Of a stretch of DNA of 64,000 nucleotides, positions 1-10,753 are shown in pieces. The notes under the pieces were generated by a model. That model did no database searches. It saw nothing but the letters and a program-made list of their open reading frames with translations, and was not told the DNA's origin. The DNA comes from Quillaja saponaria. Its lineage: Eukaryota; Streptophyta; Magnoliopsida; Fabales; Quillajaceae. The stretch spans positions 21,150,062 to 21,214,061 of the forward strand of contig CM055611.1 in NCBI GenBank assembly GCA_029379385.1, read 5' to 3'. How positions within the stretch are numbered: the first letter of the stretch is position 1; each line of letters starts with the position of its first letter. A program made the position numbers and the translations under genes.

Positions 1-178
1 AAAATATGTTAGAGATCAGAATATCACATTCAAAAATACTATTATAAATTTTTGGATACTGCTGCAGTAGTATGTGACAGGGCTTTGACAAGATGGTAGG
101 TAGAGGGTGAGGAAACAGGTTGAAATCTTAGAACAGTCACTCATAAAACTTCAAGAAGCTAAAACTTAGAAACCATAC

Positions 179-1507
179 CTCTTCAGGTCATACCAGACAG
201 GAGATAAATGTGTGAACTTGGAATTGAATCTTTTTGCCAATTCATAACCCCTAGAATTCCTGCAACATTTCACATACATCCACGTATTCATAAATGTTGA
301 AGATGAACTCAGATAACTATAATGGGGAACAACAATTGCAGTTATCAAATCATGGCAGGTATACAACCAGACTTCCATGATCAAGACAAGATGTTAATAA
401 GGACATTTTACACATAAGGAAATATCACAGAACGATCTGAAAGAACTCCTATGAAGATCATGATGTCACAATCTGATCTACACCTTTTTTACCATGAAAA
501 TAACAACCAGCCAAGACCCTAAAAGGAAGTCTAACATTGGATGATTTCTGACCTTGATGTTACTTCAAAACTATGAGCTACATCTAACGATCACATTAAA
601 GGAGTTGCAGATTCAAGAGTTAGCTTGAGAACTAATTAAACTAAATCAAAAGAATGCATGTCTTGTATAAATTTAAACTTTGTTTTGTTTCTTATTTGAT
701 AACTTCTTTTTCTGCAAATGGCTGATCATATACAAAAATAAAGGAAATTACTTTAAAATAACATAATTTGACAGTCAAGAACAACTAAGTTGAAGTTAAT
801 GCATTTCGAACATTTGTTTCATTTCAAAATGGAAGGGAAAAAAAAAAAAAATTCCACCTATCAACAACTAAAAAAACATACCAGGGGGTAATGTAGCCCA
901 GTACTGGATATCTATAATGCCGTTGAGATGTATTCTCTGATACCTTTGAATTTTCCTAATATACAAAGAAATTTGAAATAAATCAGAAATAGTGAAACCC
1001 ATTTGGTAGCCGAGAAAATCGAGGAAAAAGAAGACTCCAAAGTATAAACCTCTCACCAACTTGCACAAAACGCTGTTTAAGCTAATTTAGCTGGAACCTT
1101 TTTTATATGAGAAAAAAAATAGTTTTATTAACCGAAGCAATCTATTAAGACGGATTCAGCTCGTTCTTTTTCCTACAATTTCTCAGCAACCAAACGCAGC
1201 AATAAATGGAGAATTGTTCAGTGTTTCCAACGCAACTTACATTGAGTATCTCCTTGTAATTCACATCGGCTTTAATAAAGCCTCGTTGGTATACATGCCC
1301 TTCTCTATTGTACGTAGGGTTTGCGTACTTAAACCAATAGACGAGCATGGAAATGGCAGGAGATACGATGAAGAAGAGGACGAAAATACTTATGAGCTTC
1401 CTTTCTGAGGCAGAGCCACCGTGCTCGTCTTGTCCAGTGGAAGATTCGACTCTGCTGTCGCGTCTTGCCGAACTCGGTGCCACTCGGCGGTCTCTTTTCT
1501 TGGCCAT
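179..1507 (-). CDS. CHID1: GH18 chitinase-domain protein (CHID1-like), 5' exons only
   Basis: Three exons read on the minus strand: 1507-1241, 943-882 and 259-179, joined at GTAAGT/GTATGT donors and AG acceptors with matching phases (0, then 2). The first exon encodes a basic N-terminus starting MAKKRDRR, then one hydrophobic segment at about residues 39-58, probably a signal anchor. Exons 2 and 3 give RYPVLGYITPW and NSRGYELAKRFNSKFTHLSP, the conserved opening of the glycoside hydrolase 18 fold in the CHID1 family. The catalytic part lies beyond the left edge, so activity cannot be judged. An upstream in-frame ATG at 1561 would add 18 residues; I prefer 1507 because MAKK fits the family. A short exon between exons 1 and 2 could have been missed. 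The family is known for carbohydrate binding in the secretory or lysosomal pathway; the role in plants is unclear. Confidence 0.82.
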
Positions 1508-3678
1508 ATCGGAGTCACGGCCAAGTTCAAATGGTCTCCAACGAGAAAATGAAGCGATCAAAACCGGTTTGCCATTCCCTGCTCTTTCCTAAACTACCCA
1601 AGTGTTTAATCGAAGACGAAAAAGTACTTAACTTTTCTTTATTTTCTTTTGGACAAATTACACTTTTGGTCTCTCTAAATTCACTCTAATTCAATTTGGT
1701 CCTCATCATTCATCTTATTATAATAATTAAATCCTTATAATTATAACATTGCTTAAATTAAATCTCCTTTGTCATCTTCTATCCAAATTATATTTGACAG
1801 AGGTCAGTGGTGTGGATACAGAAAATTTTGTCAGTGAAATTAATTTTTTATAAATATATTCTCATACATACTCGTACACAACAAATTTTTTTTTTAGTTT
1901 GTGCAATAAAATTTATTGAATTATATAGACATAAATTTGGTTCCTAGGAAAGCTCGTTAGGCTTATGAGTTATACAATAGTAGATGGCTCTCTCGCCTTT
2001 CTTGCCAACCTTTTCCTAGGTGAGGACAAGTTTCAAGTTCAAGTTTTTAGTACAATACTTTCAAAAGTTTTATAGTTAATGGAAATACATATTTATAATA
2101 TAATATTATAAAATTTGTTAACAAGTGTCACGAGTTCAATTAGAAAAAAAAAAAAGATTTAAAAAAATAAATAATTGAATACGCTTATCTTGCTAAATTG
2201 TTAAAATTTTAGTAGTTTTTAAAAAGTCAAGTGTCAAATTGTTAAATTTATAGAGTAGAATTTAATTAATCTTTATTAATTTAAATTTTATCTTAAAGAA
2301 CTTTATTATTGGGACAAAATTGAAAAGAAAATAAAAAATGGCTTAAATTTTACTAACTTTTTTGTTAATCAAATTTTAAATTTCAAAATCCAAAAAAAAA
2401 AAAAAAAAAATAGATTTGAAAAAATAAGTTACTTAGAATTAGAAGATGGTTTAGATGGGTTACCAAAAACAGAATATCTCTTATGATTTTAGAGATTTAT
2501 GTCTCTAATATAGAAAAAAAAAATTCACGCCCATGGAGATGGCTGATGCCGATGGTTCCTTCCTTCAAGTTAGATGCATCATAGAGTTAAAATAAGATGC
2601 AACATTTTACTTTTTAGTTATAACTTTTATTCTATTAAGTTGGGCTTTGATCCTTTTTAGCTTTAGTTTTTATTTTATTGATTTGGGTTTTAGACCAAGT
2701 TAACTTAGAAGCATTTTAAATTTTATCTTGTTGATTATTTGTGGGCCAATGCTTTTGGACTATTATTTTTTGAAATTCAATGAGGGCAAAAATAAAAAAT
2801 TTATATAATCCAGTGAGGTTAATTTTATAATTTATTTATATTTGTAAGATAAGTTTTAAAAGTGGTCTAGCTAACCCACTGAGCTTCACCTCTATCCGCC
2901 TCTTACGGAGGTGATGTGGACAGATAAAAATAAATGGAAAATTGTGTCACTAATAAAATGACTAACTAACAAATAACAAATTCACATGTGAGTTTTTTGA
3001 ATAAAAAAAATCTTATAATTTTAATTTAATTTAAGAAGAAAATTTTTAAGTGGAAACAATTTCGGCTGAGAAAGATGTTGGATTTCCACTTGACTTGGTG
3101 AAAATGAAAGACAAATTTTTGTCTTTCTGGAGTCTTATAAAGGTTGACACTAGTAGGAGGAAAACCAAATTGTGAACTGAAGAAGGAGTTATCTTCCCAC
3201 CAATTTTCTTACCTATTTTCCTTTCATCCCAACGAAACACTTAAATTTCTTTATCTCTCTTGTTTTCCTTTTACTCCAATTACCCTAACTCAAACAAAGC
3301 TAAAATCCTTATGTCTTGCACTTGGAGTTAGAAGAAAATTTTGGGCTTGCTGTTGTAGATAAACCCTACTTAAAAAACTCCCTCCCAAATCCAGGGCAAC
3401 AACTACGAGCTCAAAATGCCCCTCCAAGAAAAGCACGTGAGTTTGAGCTATCTCCTTTCTATGTAAAACCTTGTTTTTGTGTAAGATTTTGTTGTTTCAT
3501 TTTATTACAATTCTCTCCATGTGTGTTTGAATCCCATAGAGTGAAAAATGAAACCAAAATTGTTGCTTTTCTTTCCCTAAAGTCTCATCATTTACTTCAT
3601 TACCTTTCTTTATCTGAAATAAGTTTCTTTTTCTTGAAAAGGTTAATCTTTATGAAAAACCTCATCTTTCCCTTTCAA
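1508..3678. other. intergenic, AT-rich, no gene seen
   Basis: Sequence between the divergent GH18 gene and the WTF1-like pseudogene, so it should hold both promoters. It is AT-rich with A tracts (for example 2391-2410). Short open frames at 3046-3240, 3144-3362 and 3316-3681 have no recognisable family and contain low-complexity stretches. The last one runs up to the start of the recognisable pseudogene and could include a decayed N-terminus or 5' UTR. Confidence 0.5.
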
Positions 3679-4019
3679 TAGTTCAAGTTGGAAAGTTAGA
3701 ATTTTTACGAAAAGCTTTGGTGTCACATGAAAATGTTAATTTGGTTAGTCTGAGAAAAACTCAATCCCCAATTAGATCGAGAATAGATGTTGTGAAGAGA
3801 AGGAAATAGCTTATTTTTTACAATGTAATACAGAGGGATAAGAAGCTAAAATTAGTCCTGAAGATAAAGAAGATTCTAGTGAATCAAAAAGACCGAGTTA
3901 TGTCACTTATGGAGCTGGGAAACTATAGAAAAGAGTTGGGTCTCTAGAAAAAGCGTAGATTTATTGCTCTATTGAAAAAATTCCCAGTAATATTTCAATG
4001 TAAGGAAGATGGGGTTTTC
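3679..4019 (+). pseudogene. WTF1: WTF1-like PORR gene, N-terminal part, disrupted
   Basis: One frame reads VGKLEFLRKALVSHENV, then IRSRIDVVKRRK, stop, LIFYNVIQRDKKLKLVLKIK, KDRVMSLMELGNYRKELGL, stop, KKRRFIALLKKFPVIFQ. This is the start of the plant organelle RNA recognition (PORR, PF11955) domain. Two in-frame TAG codons sit where the family has Glu-type codons. The frame runs to DGVF and is cut at 4019 by a retroelement; it resumes at 8993 with SQKFKLT-like sequence. WTF1 in maize and Arabidopsis helps splice chloroplast group II introns. Assignment to WTF1 rather than another PORR protein rests on the match and on lying between GH18 and PPR genes, as I recall for At4g01037. The true start codon is not clear; a candidate ATG is at 3652 in another frame. 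Confidence 0.78.
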
Positions 4020-4338
4020 TGCAACGCCCTAAGCCTAACTGGCCCAAATATCTTGAAAAGTCCACAATCTACGCCACATAAATTAAAATGCTAGCTTGAA
4101 AGTATTTGATAATTGGTCATTGTAGGTTATAAGGACTACAATCATACCTCCTATAGGGATTACAATCTCCCTCACTTAAATCCTTAAGTCCCCGTCAAGG
4201 CCTAATATTAGGATCTTTCCCTAAGTGATGTGGGTTTCCGGAGGCATAGGTCCAGCCCACCATGCCGCTGTCACCATTCTCTGGAGCCTTCATCTCATGG
4301 CCCGCAAACCACAAAAAGGTAAATGCTCTGATATCATT
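4020..4338 (-). repeat. TRIM LTR plus internal domain with PBS and purine tract
   Basis: LTR at 4020-4164 (145 bp, apparently with an internal deletion compared with copies near 8400-8570), then an internal domain of about 174 bp at 4165-4338. Read on the minus strand, the internal domain starts with AA and a diverged initiator-Met primer site (TGATATCAGAGC, about 4325-4336) and ends in the purine tract AGTGAGGGAGAT at about 4165-4176. The next LTR starts at 4339. Further truncated LTRs start at 4339 and 4452 (4452-4534). A local unit containing CCCATAATTGATATGGGACA is repeated three times between about 4560 and 4980. Confidence 0.7.
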
Positions 4339-5005
4339 TGTAACGCCCCAAGCCCAACTAGCAAGTATCTTAAAAAGTCCACAATCTACATCGACACCGC
4401 ATGCTTTAAAATGCTAGCACACTACAAAAGGGTAAATGCTTTGATACCATTTGTAACGCCCTAAGCCCCTTTTGTGGGTCTTTTGTGACTGCAATCAATC
4501 ACACCTCTAGGACATTGATTTTTGGGGTATTACAATCTCCCTTACTTAAATCCTTGAGTCCTTGTAAGTCCCATAATTGATATGGGACACTGATTTTTGG
4601 GGTATTAAAATCTCCCTCACTTAAATCCTTGAGTCCCTGTGAGTCCTCGTCAAGGCCCAAATTCAGGCCCAAATCCTTGAGTCCTTGTAAGTCCCATAAT
4701 TAATATGGGACACTGATTTTTGGGTATTAAAATCTCCCTCACTTAAATCATTGAGTCCCTGTGAGTCATCGTCAAAGCCCAATATCAGGATCCTCGTGGG
4801 TTTCTAGAGGTATAGGCTCAGATGCTCTGATACTATTTATAATGCCTATTACAATCAATCACACATCTGGGACATTGATTTTCGAGGTATTACAATCACC
4901 CTTACTTAAATCCTTGAGTCTTTGTAAGTCCCATAATTGATATGAGACACTGATTTTTAGGGTATTAAAATCTCCCTCACTTAAATCCTGGAGTAAAAGT
5001 CTCCC

Positions 5006-8000
5006 TGTCACACCCCTCATGGAGGCATGACTGGCCGGAGGAATGGTATCCAAACCTCCGTAACCCTAACTCAAATAACGGAACGACCATGACTATTGAC
5101 TAACCAATGAATAAAACTAAGAAATTATAAAGACAAAAGTTAACATTAAAAGTTGGTTGATTACAACAAATCACACTTATTGAAAATTTCGGCAGAGGTC
5201 CCTTACAATATGGAACATGCCTTAAAATACAGTCATGTAAACTCTTTTTATTACTCAACATAATATAAAGACCATAAGGAGCTCTGCTCCGTTCACATCA
5301 TTAACAAAACAAGTACTAGAATATTGCATCGTACCACATTTGACACCCACAGTTCTAATGTGACTGCAAACTTTCATCCTTAACTTCAAGTATGAGATTC
5401 CGAGACATACCTTGTTGTCAAATCCTTAGCAAAACCTCATATTAGCGGTTAACTTATTTTGAGGTCCTGCTACTAAAAAAAATAACCACAGGAAAGGAGT
5501 GAGTCCTACGGACTCAGTGAGTGAAAAATCGTACCCAAAGGGTACTAGCATCACACAACACAAGCATATCACATATATATATATATATATATATTATCAT
5601 TATATAACATGATTCACATAACATTTCACATTACACATACACATTGTAGGTTTCACAAATTCACAATTCATATGATACACAAATCACAAATTTATCAGAG
5701 CAATGATATCAAAACAAAACAACCAAAGGGCCAACGAGTAACCCAGCCCCGCACAACAGTATCACCCCCTACCGGGCATTTACGCGTCCCGCACAACAAA
5801 TTAATCTCCGTACACAATCCATCCCACCGGGGCTGAGCACTCAATTTAGAAAACATTTATCAGAATTTCTCGAGATTTCAAATAAGAGTATCCAAGGTGC
5901 ACATGGATCTTATTTTCAGAGATAAAAATCATTTTCCAGAAATTGTTCACGAGTTGGCCCTTATCAACCACAATCAATGTCAAGCACAACCATCAATCTC
6001 AAACAAACATAATTCAAATACATTATTGAAGTATTTTACTGGCTTATTTTTCACATATCATGCGTATTCAAATAAACATATAATCACACATATTAATCTA
6101 GCCCCTAAAGGCAACAATTAACCACTCACCTGTGATCGATTCCATTCGTCACTCACACTTGCGTCCATGCGTCTCATCAGGTTCACATTAGAATCCGGAA
6201 CTGAAATTCATAATTCCCAATACTACTTAGTTTATAAACGTTATTGTTATATTCTTTTGCTTACTAAACTTATATCTCAACTTATATAGGTTTATTTATG
6301 AAAGTTTTCATTTAAATTATTACATGTCAATTAATATGGATTAGACTTTGAGTGATAAGGTTAACAATGAAGAGGCCTTTTAAATATCTTGACAAAGCAT
6401 ATGATAGGAGAAAACATTGGAAAAGAATAGAAAGCATTTTGTGAGTTAAAAATATTAAAGCTGTCCAAACTTGAGGTTTGGACTAGTGTCCACTTTAACG
6501 GTCATATTTTTCTCCAAGAAACTCCTAATCCAGTTTCGTAAAATTTATAAAATACTAGACACATGTAGATTTATAATGGTATATCATTTGTAATTTTTAC
6601 ATTTGCATATCAATACAGTTTATTGTTTGAAGTTGCATCAAATTGTGTAACACGCAGAATTTTTGACAGCTTTGACCTTACCTTAGTTAATTGAACATAA
6701 CTTTCTCTAGGAAAAACGAAATCCGATTCTGTTTGTTAGCTTTATTAATAGACATGTATATATATCTTTATTATTTAGAAACCTTTCCTCAAATTAGTCT
6801 CTAACCCCCTCAATTTCTTACATGATCCGAAAATAAGGCATTGAAAATCCTGTCTGACCTAGCTGGAGTCTAATAGCTATAACTCGCAACATACTTGGAA
6901 CCAAGTTACGAAATTTTACAGACAACATTTCAAGACTATAAGCTACATTTTATATTTTGAACTCTTAATTTAATTATGTCCCAAAGACACTCAAAATACC
7001 TAATTTCTGTTACCCACGGAATCTGTCCCCTGCACCCTTCAAAACCAATTAATTCTCCTTGCTATGTGTATGTATATCTACCTATTCATATATATACCTA
7101 TCCCAATCACTCAGTATACTATATCAATTCAACAATACTAACAATTCCAATGTTAATCAATGTGGACAATTCCAATTAATCAATATACTAAAAATACTTA
7201 GATCACAAAGGTTTTACAATAATCCACATCAACCTTCATGGTTTAACCTTAACCTATAATTGATTCATCCATCCCAACTTCCTAAATTTCTAATCTTTAA
7301 TTAACACATTGAAAAAGAAATCCTAGCTTTAAGTTCTTATCATTCACAACTTACCCAACATACAATCTAACCTCTTAATTGACATAAAAAAAATCAGCAA
7401 GTAAACCAAAAGAAAACAAGGGAATCGTTTACCACTTACCATAAACCACACTGTCAAACAACAGGAGTGTTGCTGCCCCAATCAGCAGCTGGAACATCTC
7501 AGCCCCTTCAACATGAGTTACAGCCAAGTGAGGAAAGAAAACAAAATCCAGCCAAAACACCTCTAACAGGAACATCCCCTGCTGCATACCATGACACCCA
7601 CATCTTCCATTATCGGCTGAATTCCATGGCAGCAGAGGGTGGTTAAGGTTCCGTGGCTATCTAGCCTGGTCAACAACTTCTAGTAAGCTAAACGAAGCTG
7701 CTGCAAGGATAAGGACTCACGGCAAGCAAAACAGAAGAAGATTCTCCATGACAGGAGGTAGAGCAAGGCTGAAACGCAAGCTAAACCATAGCTAAAGGGA
7801 GCAGTTCTCATGGCAGGGAGGATGACATCCACGGTCGAGCTTCAACTCTTCATGAGGAAGGGCAACAAGTTCGGACAAGCAAGAGAAGAAGGCAAAGTAG
7901 AAGAGTCTAGAATAGCCAAGAATGGGAGGAGAAGAAATCGTGAAAAATGGAGAAGGAAACGTGAAAGAAAGAAAAGAAATGGGAAAGTAAAGTCAAGGTC

Positions 8001-8369
8001 AAGCCATAAATATTATGGTGGGTATATATATATATATATATATTTACACCTTTATTACACTTATCAATAAAAGTTTCACAAGTAAATTTTTAAATTAAAA
8101 GTTTACCAATAATGTGAAGGAAATTAATTCTTTTATTACACACATGTTGACATATACGTATATGTATACAAGTTTATTCAAGTAATGATATAAGTTAGTT
8201 TTCACATTGCAACCAGATATATTCAAACATTCTAAAACATATTTTAATATATCCAATTATATCTTAATTAATTACGTTATTATTTATTTTAACTTGTTTG
8301 TATATTTATTATTTTGTAACTAATATATATATATATATTAACTTAACGTGGTGACATCGGGTTATAACA
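5006..8369. mobile_element. 3.36-kb solo LTR (probable Gypsy-type) nested in the TRIM
   Basis: Starts TGTCACACCCC and ends GGGTTATAACA, that is TGT...ACA termini, with a perfect 5-bp target duplication CTCCC at 5001-5005 and 8370-8374. Joining the flanks restores the continuous TRIM internal sequence (CTCCC then TCACTTAAATCCTGGAGTCC). The interior has no long reading frame, no reverse transcriptase, and no second LTR copy that I can see, so a solo LTR left by LTR-LTR recombination is the simplest reading. Long LTRs of this size are known in Gypsy chromoviruses of the Tekay/Del type; that family assignment is inference. Orientation is not fixed; by resemblance of the GGGGTGTGACA end I would guess minus. 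TA microsatellites lie at about 5573-5594, 8028-8042 and 8321-8338. Confidence 0.72.
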
Positions 8370-8775
8370 CTCCCTCACTTAAATCCTGGAGTCCCTGAGA
8401 GTCCTCGTCAAGGCCTAATGATAGGCCTAAGTATCTTGAAAAGTCTACAATCCACACTACATGCGTTAAAATGCTAGCTTGAAGGTACTTGGTAATTGGT
8501 CATTGTGGGTTATAAGGACTATAATCACACCTCTCACAATCGATGTGAGACACTGTTTTTTAGGATATTACAATCTCTCTTAAGACCCTGTTAAGGCCTA
8601 ATATCAAAATTCTTCCTTATATGATGTGGGTTCCGAAGGCATAGGCCCAACTTACCATGCCGCTGTCACAGTCCTCTGGAAGTCTCATCTATCCTTGTCA
8701 CAACGAGAATAGCACCAAGAATGCACAACCCACATAACCCGCACACCACAAAATGGTAAATGCTCTGATATTATT

Positions 8776-8992
8776 TATAATACTCTAAGCTTAACTGGCT
8801 CAAATATCTTAAAAATCCATAACTCATATTACATATTTTAAAATGCTATCTTGAAAATACTAGGTAGTTGATCCTTGTGGGAGATGTGATTTCAGTCACA
8901 AGATCCAACTGCCAAGTAGCTTAGCATTTTAACCATGTGTGTGGGTTATAAACTTTTTAAGATAATTGGGTCAGCTGGCTTGGAGTGTTACA
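8776..8992. repeat. 217-bp foldback of TRIM LTR ends
   Basis: The left arm begins TATAATACTCTAAGCTTAAC and the right arm ends CAGCTGGCTTGGAGTGTTACA-like, its approximate reverse complement. Pairing continues inward through TCTTAAAAA / TTTTTAAGA, TTAAAATGCTA / TAGCATTTTAA and TTGATCC / GGATCAA-like stretches. It forms the inverted right terminus of the composite element. Confidence 0.65.
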
Positions 8993-9560
8993 TTTTCTCT
9001 CAGAAATTCAAATTGACTCTAGAAGCTGAAAGAGTTATCTCGAGGAATTGAAGATTAGGAATGAGAAGGAAGATTTGTGGCTTGTGAAGTTGAGAAAATT
9101 GTTGATGATATCATTGGTAAAACGGATATTATTGGAGAAGATTGCCCATTTCAGGACTGATTTGGGGAATTTCGTGACACAGTTTGTCATTGGTACCCCC
9201 AATATTTTAGAGTCTGTGACTGAATAAGGTCTTGCTCTGGAATTAACTCATTGGGATCCCAAGCTTGCAGTTTCAGCAACTGAGCTAACTGGCGAAAAAC
9301 GGAGCTAGAGAAGTAGAAGAGAAGAATTTAATTATAGATAGGCCTCCCAGGTTCAATAGAGTAAAGCTACCAAATGGTCTTAACCTTTCAAAAGTTGAGA
9401 CAAGGAAGATCATGCAATTTAGACATGCCTTATATATCCCTATACTCGGATTTCCCAAGACTGAGGTCAGGAACCAGAGAGAAAGAAAAGCATGCTTGAG
9501 TTGTACATGAGATTTTGAGTCTTACTGTTGAGAAGTTTTACTCTTGTACACCATCTTACT
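8993..9560 (+). pseudogene. WTF1: WTF1-like PORR gene, middle part, duplicate unit 1
   Basis: Continues the PORR gene directly after the TTTTC target duplication, with traces of KFKLTLEAERV, LRKLLMIS, a LELTHWDP-type stretch and the RPPRFNRVKLPNGLNLSK-type stretch. The frame is broken several times. An extra T in AGAGTCTGTGAC shifts the frame, and TAA follows where the family has an Arg codon. The copy stops abruptly at 9560 in CACCATCTTACT and is joined to the middle of a TRIM LTR at 9561. The missing C-terminal part is found only in the second unit. It is non-functional. Confidence 0.75.
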
Positions 9561-10753
9561 GGCCCAAGTATCTTGAAAAGTCCACCATTTACACCAGATA
9601 AGTTAAAATGCTAGCTTCAAGCTATTTGATAGTTGGCCCTTATGGATTATAAGGATTGCAATCATACCTCTCACATGAATTACAATCTCCCTCACTTAAA
9701 TCCTTAAGTCCCCATCAAGGCCCAATATTAGGATCCTCTCCTAAGTGATGTGGGTTTTCGGAGGCATAGGCCCAACCTACCACGGCGCTGTCACCGTCCT
9801 CCGGAGCCCTCATCTCGTGGCCCACACACCACAAAAAGGTAAATGCTCTGATATCATTTGTAACGCCCCAAGCCCAACTAGCTCAAGTATCTTAAAAAGT
9901 CCACAATCTATATCGTCACCACATACTTTAAAATGCTAGCACACTACAACAAAGTAAATGCTTTGATACCATTTGTAATGCCCTAAGCCCATTTTGTGGG
10001 TTATAAGGACTACAATCACACCACTGGAACACTGATTTTTGGAGTATTACAATCTCCCCCACTTAAATCCTTGAGTCCCTGTGAGTCTCTGTCAAGGTCC
10101 AATAGCAGGATCCTCATGGGTTTATAGAGGCATAGGCCCAACCCACCACGCAGTTGTCACCGTCCTCCAGAGCCTTCATCTCCTGGCCCATACATCACGA
10201 AATGGTAAATGTTTCGATACTATTTGTAATTCTCCAAGCCCAACTGGGCTAAGTACCTTGAAAAGTCCATAACCCACACTATATGCGTGTTATAAAGACT
10301 ATAATCACACCTCTCACAATCAATGTGGGACAATGCTTTTTAGGGTATTACAATCTCGGTCACTTAAATGCTCGAGTCCACGCTAAGGACTAATATCAGA
10401 ATTCTCCCTTAGATGATGTGGGTTCCGGTGACATAGGCCCAGCCCACCATGCCTCCGCTGTCACAGTCCTCCAAAAGCCTCGTCTCTTCTCGCTAGATCG
10501 AGAATAGCACCAAGGATGCACAACCTACGTGACCCGCACACCATGAAAAGATAAATGCTCTAATACTATTTATAATACTCTAAGCTCAACTGCCCAAATA
10601 TCTTAAAGTTCACAACTCATATTACATGTTTTAAAATACTAGCTTGAAGATACTTGGTTGATGTGATTTCAATCTTATAACTCACAACAAGTAGCTTAGC
10701 ATGTGTGTGGTTTATAAACTTTTCAATATACTTGGGTCAGCTGGAGTATTACA
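9561..10753 (-). mobile_element. second TRIM array (duplicate of 4041-8992 without the solo LTR)
   Basis: Carries the same series of truncated LTRs and internal domains as the first array. It includes the odd junction GCTAGCACACTACAA...GGTAAATGCTTTGATACC that also occurs near 4405-4450, so the rearranged structure predates the duplication. LTR starts (TGTAA) are seen at about 9858, 9970 and 10226. Primer sites near TGGTATCAAAGC (minus strand) precede them and purine tracts follow the TTACA ends. It ends in an inverted LTR segment at 10753, after which the pseudogene resumes with TTTTCTCTCTGAAATTC. No coding capacity. Confidence 0.68.
10571..10753. repeat. 183-bp foldback, second copy
   Basis: Starts TATAATACTCTAAGCTCAAC and ends TTGGGTCAGCTGGAGTATTACA-like, approximate reverse complements. 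It is a shorter, more diverged copy of the foldback at 8776-8992 in the same position before the pseudogene. Confidence 0.6.

Larger units (their letters stand above)
4020..8992 (-). mobile_element. composite TRIM-like LTR element inserted in the WTF1-like gene
   Basis: Begins TGCAACGCCC and ends GTGTTACA, flanked by a perfect 5-bp target duplication TTTTC (4015-4019 and 8993-8997). Removing it restores the PORR reading order at the junction. Inside are several short LTR copies (TGTAACGCCC... to ...TTACA). On the minus strand each intact internal domain starts two bases after an LTR with a primer-binding site close to TGGTATCAGAGC (initiator tRNA-Met) and ends with a purine tract AGTGAGGGAGAT before the next LTR. 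No gag or pol is present, so it is a miniature (TRIM-type) non-autonomous element. The right terminal LTR segment is inverted relative to the left, so the composite has terminal inverted repeats. It is interrupted by a solo LTR at 5006-8369. No 5S rRNA-like segment was seen, arguing against Cassandra. Confidence 0.75.

Noticed and set aside
4225..4464. Open frame of 79 codons, with relatives at 9745-9939 and 10081-10272
   Set aside because: All lie in copies of the TRIM internal domain and LTR; similarity between them is repeat similarity, and primer site and purine tract explain the sequence.
7810..8070. 86-codon Lys/Arg-rich open frame
   Set aside because: It lies inside the solo LTR and ends in a TA microsatellite; no family match.
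4020..10753. Cassandra-type TRIM with 5S rRNA sequence
   Set aside because: No 5S-like internal promoter or conserved 5S stretch was found in the LTRs.
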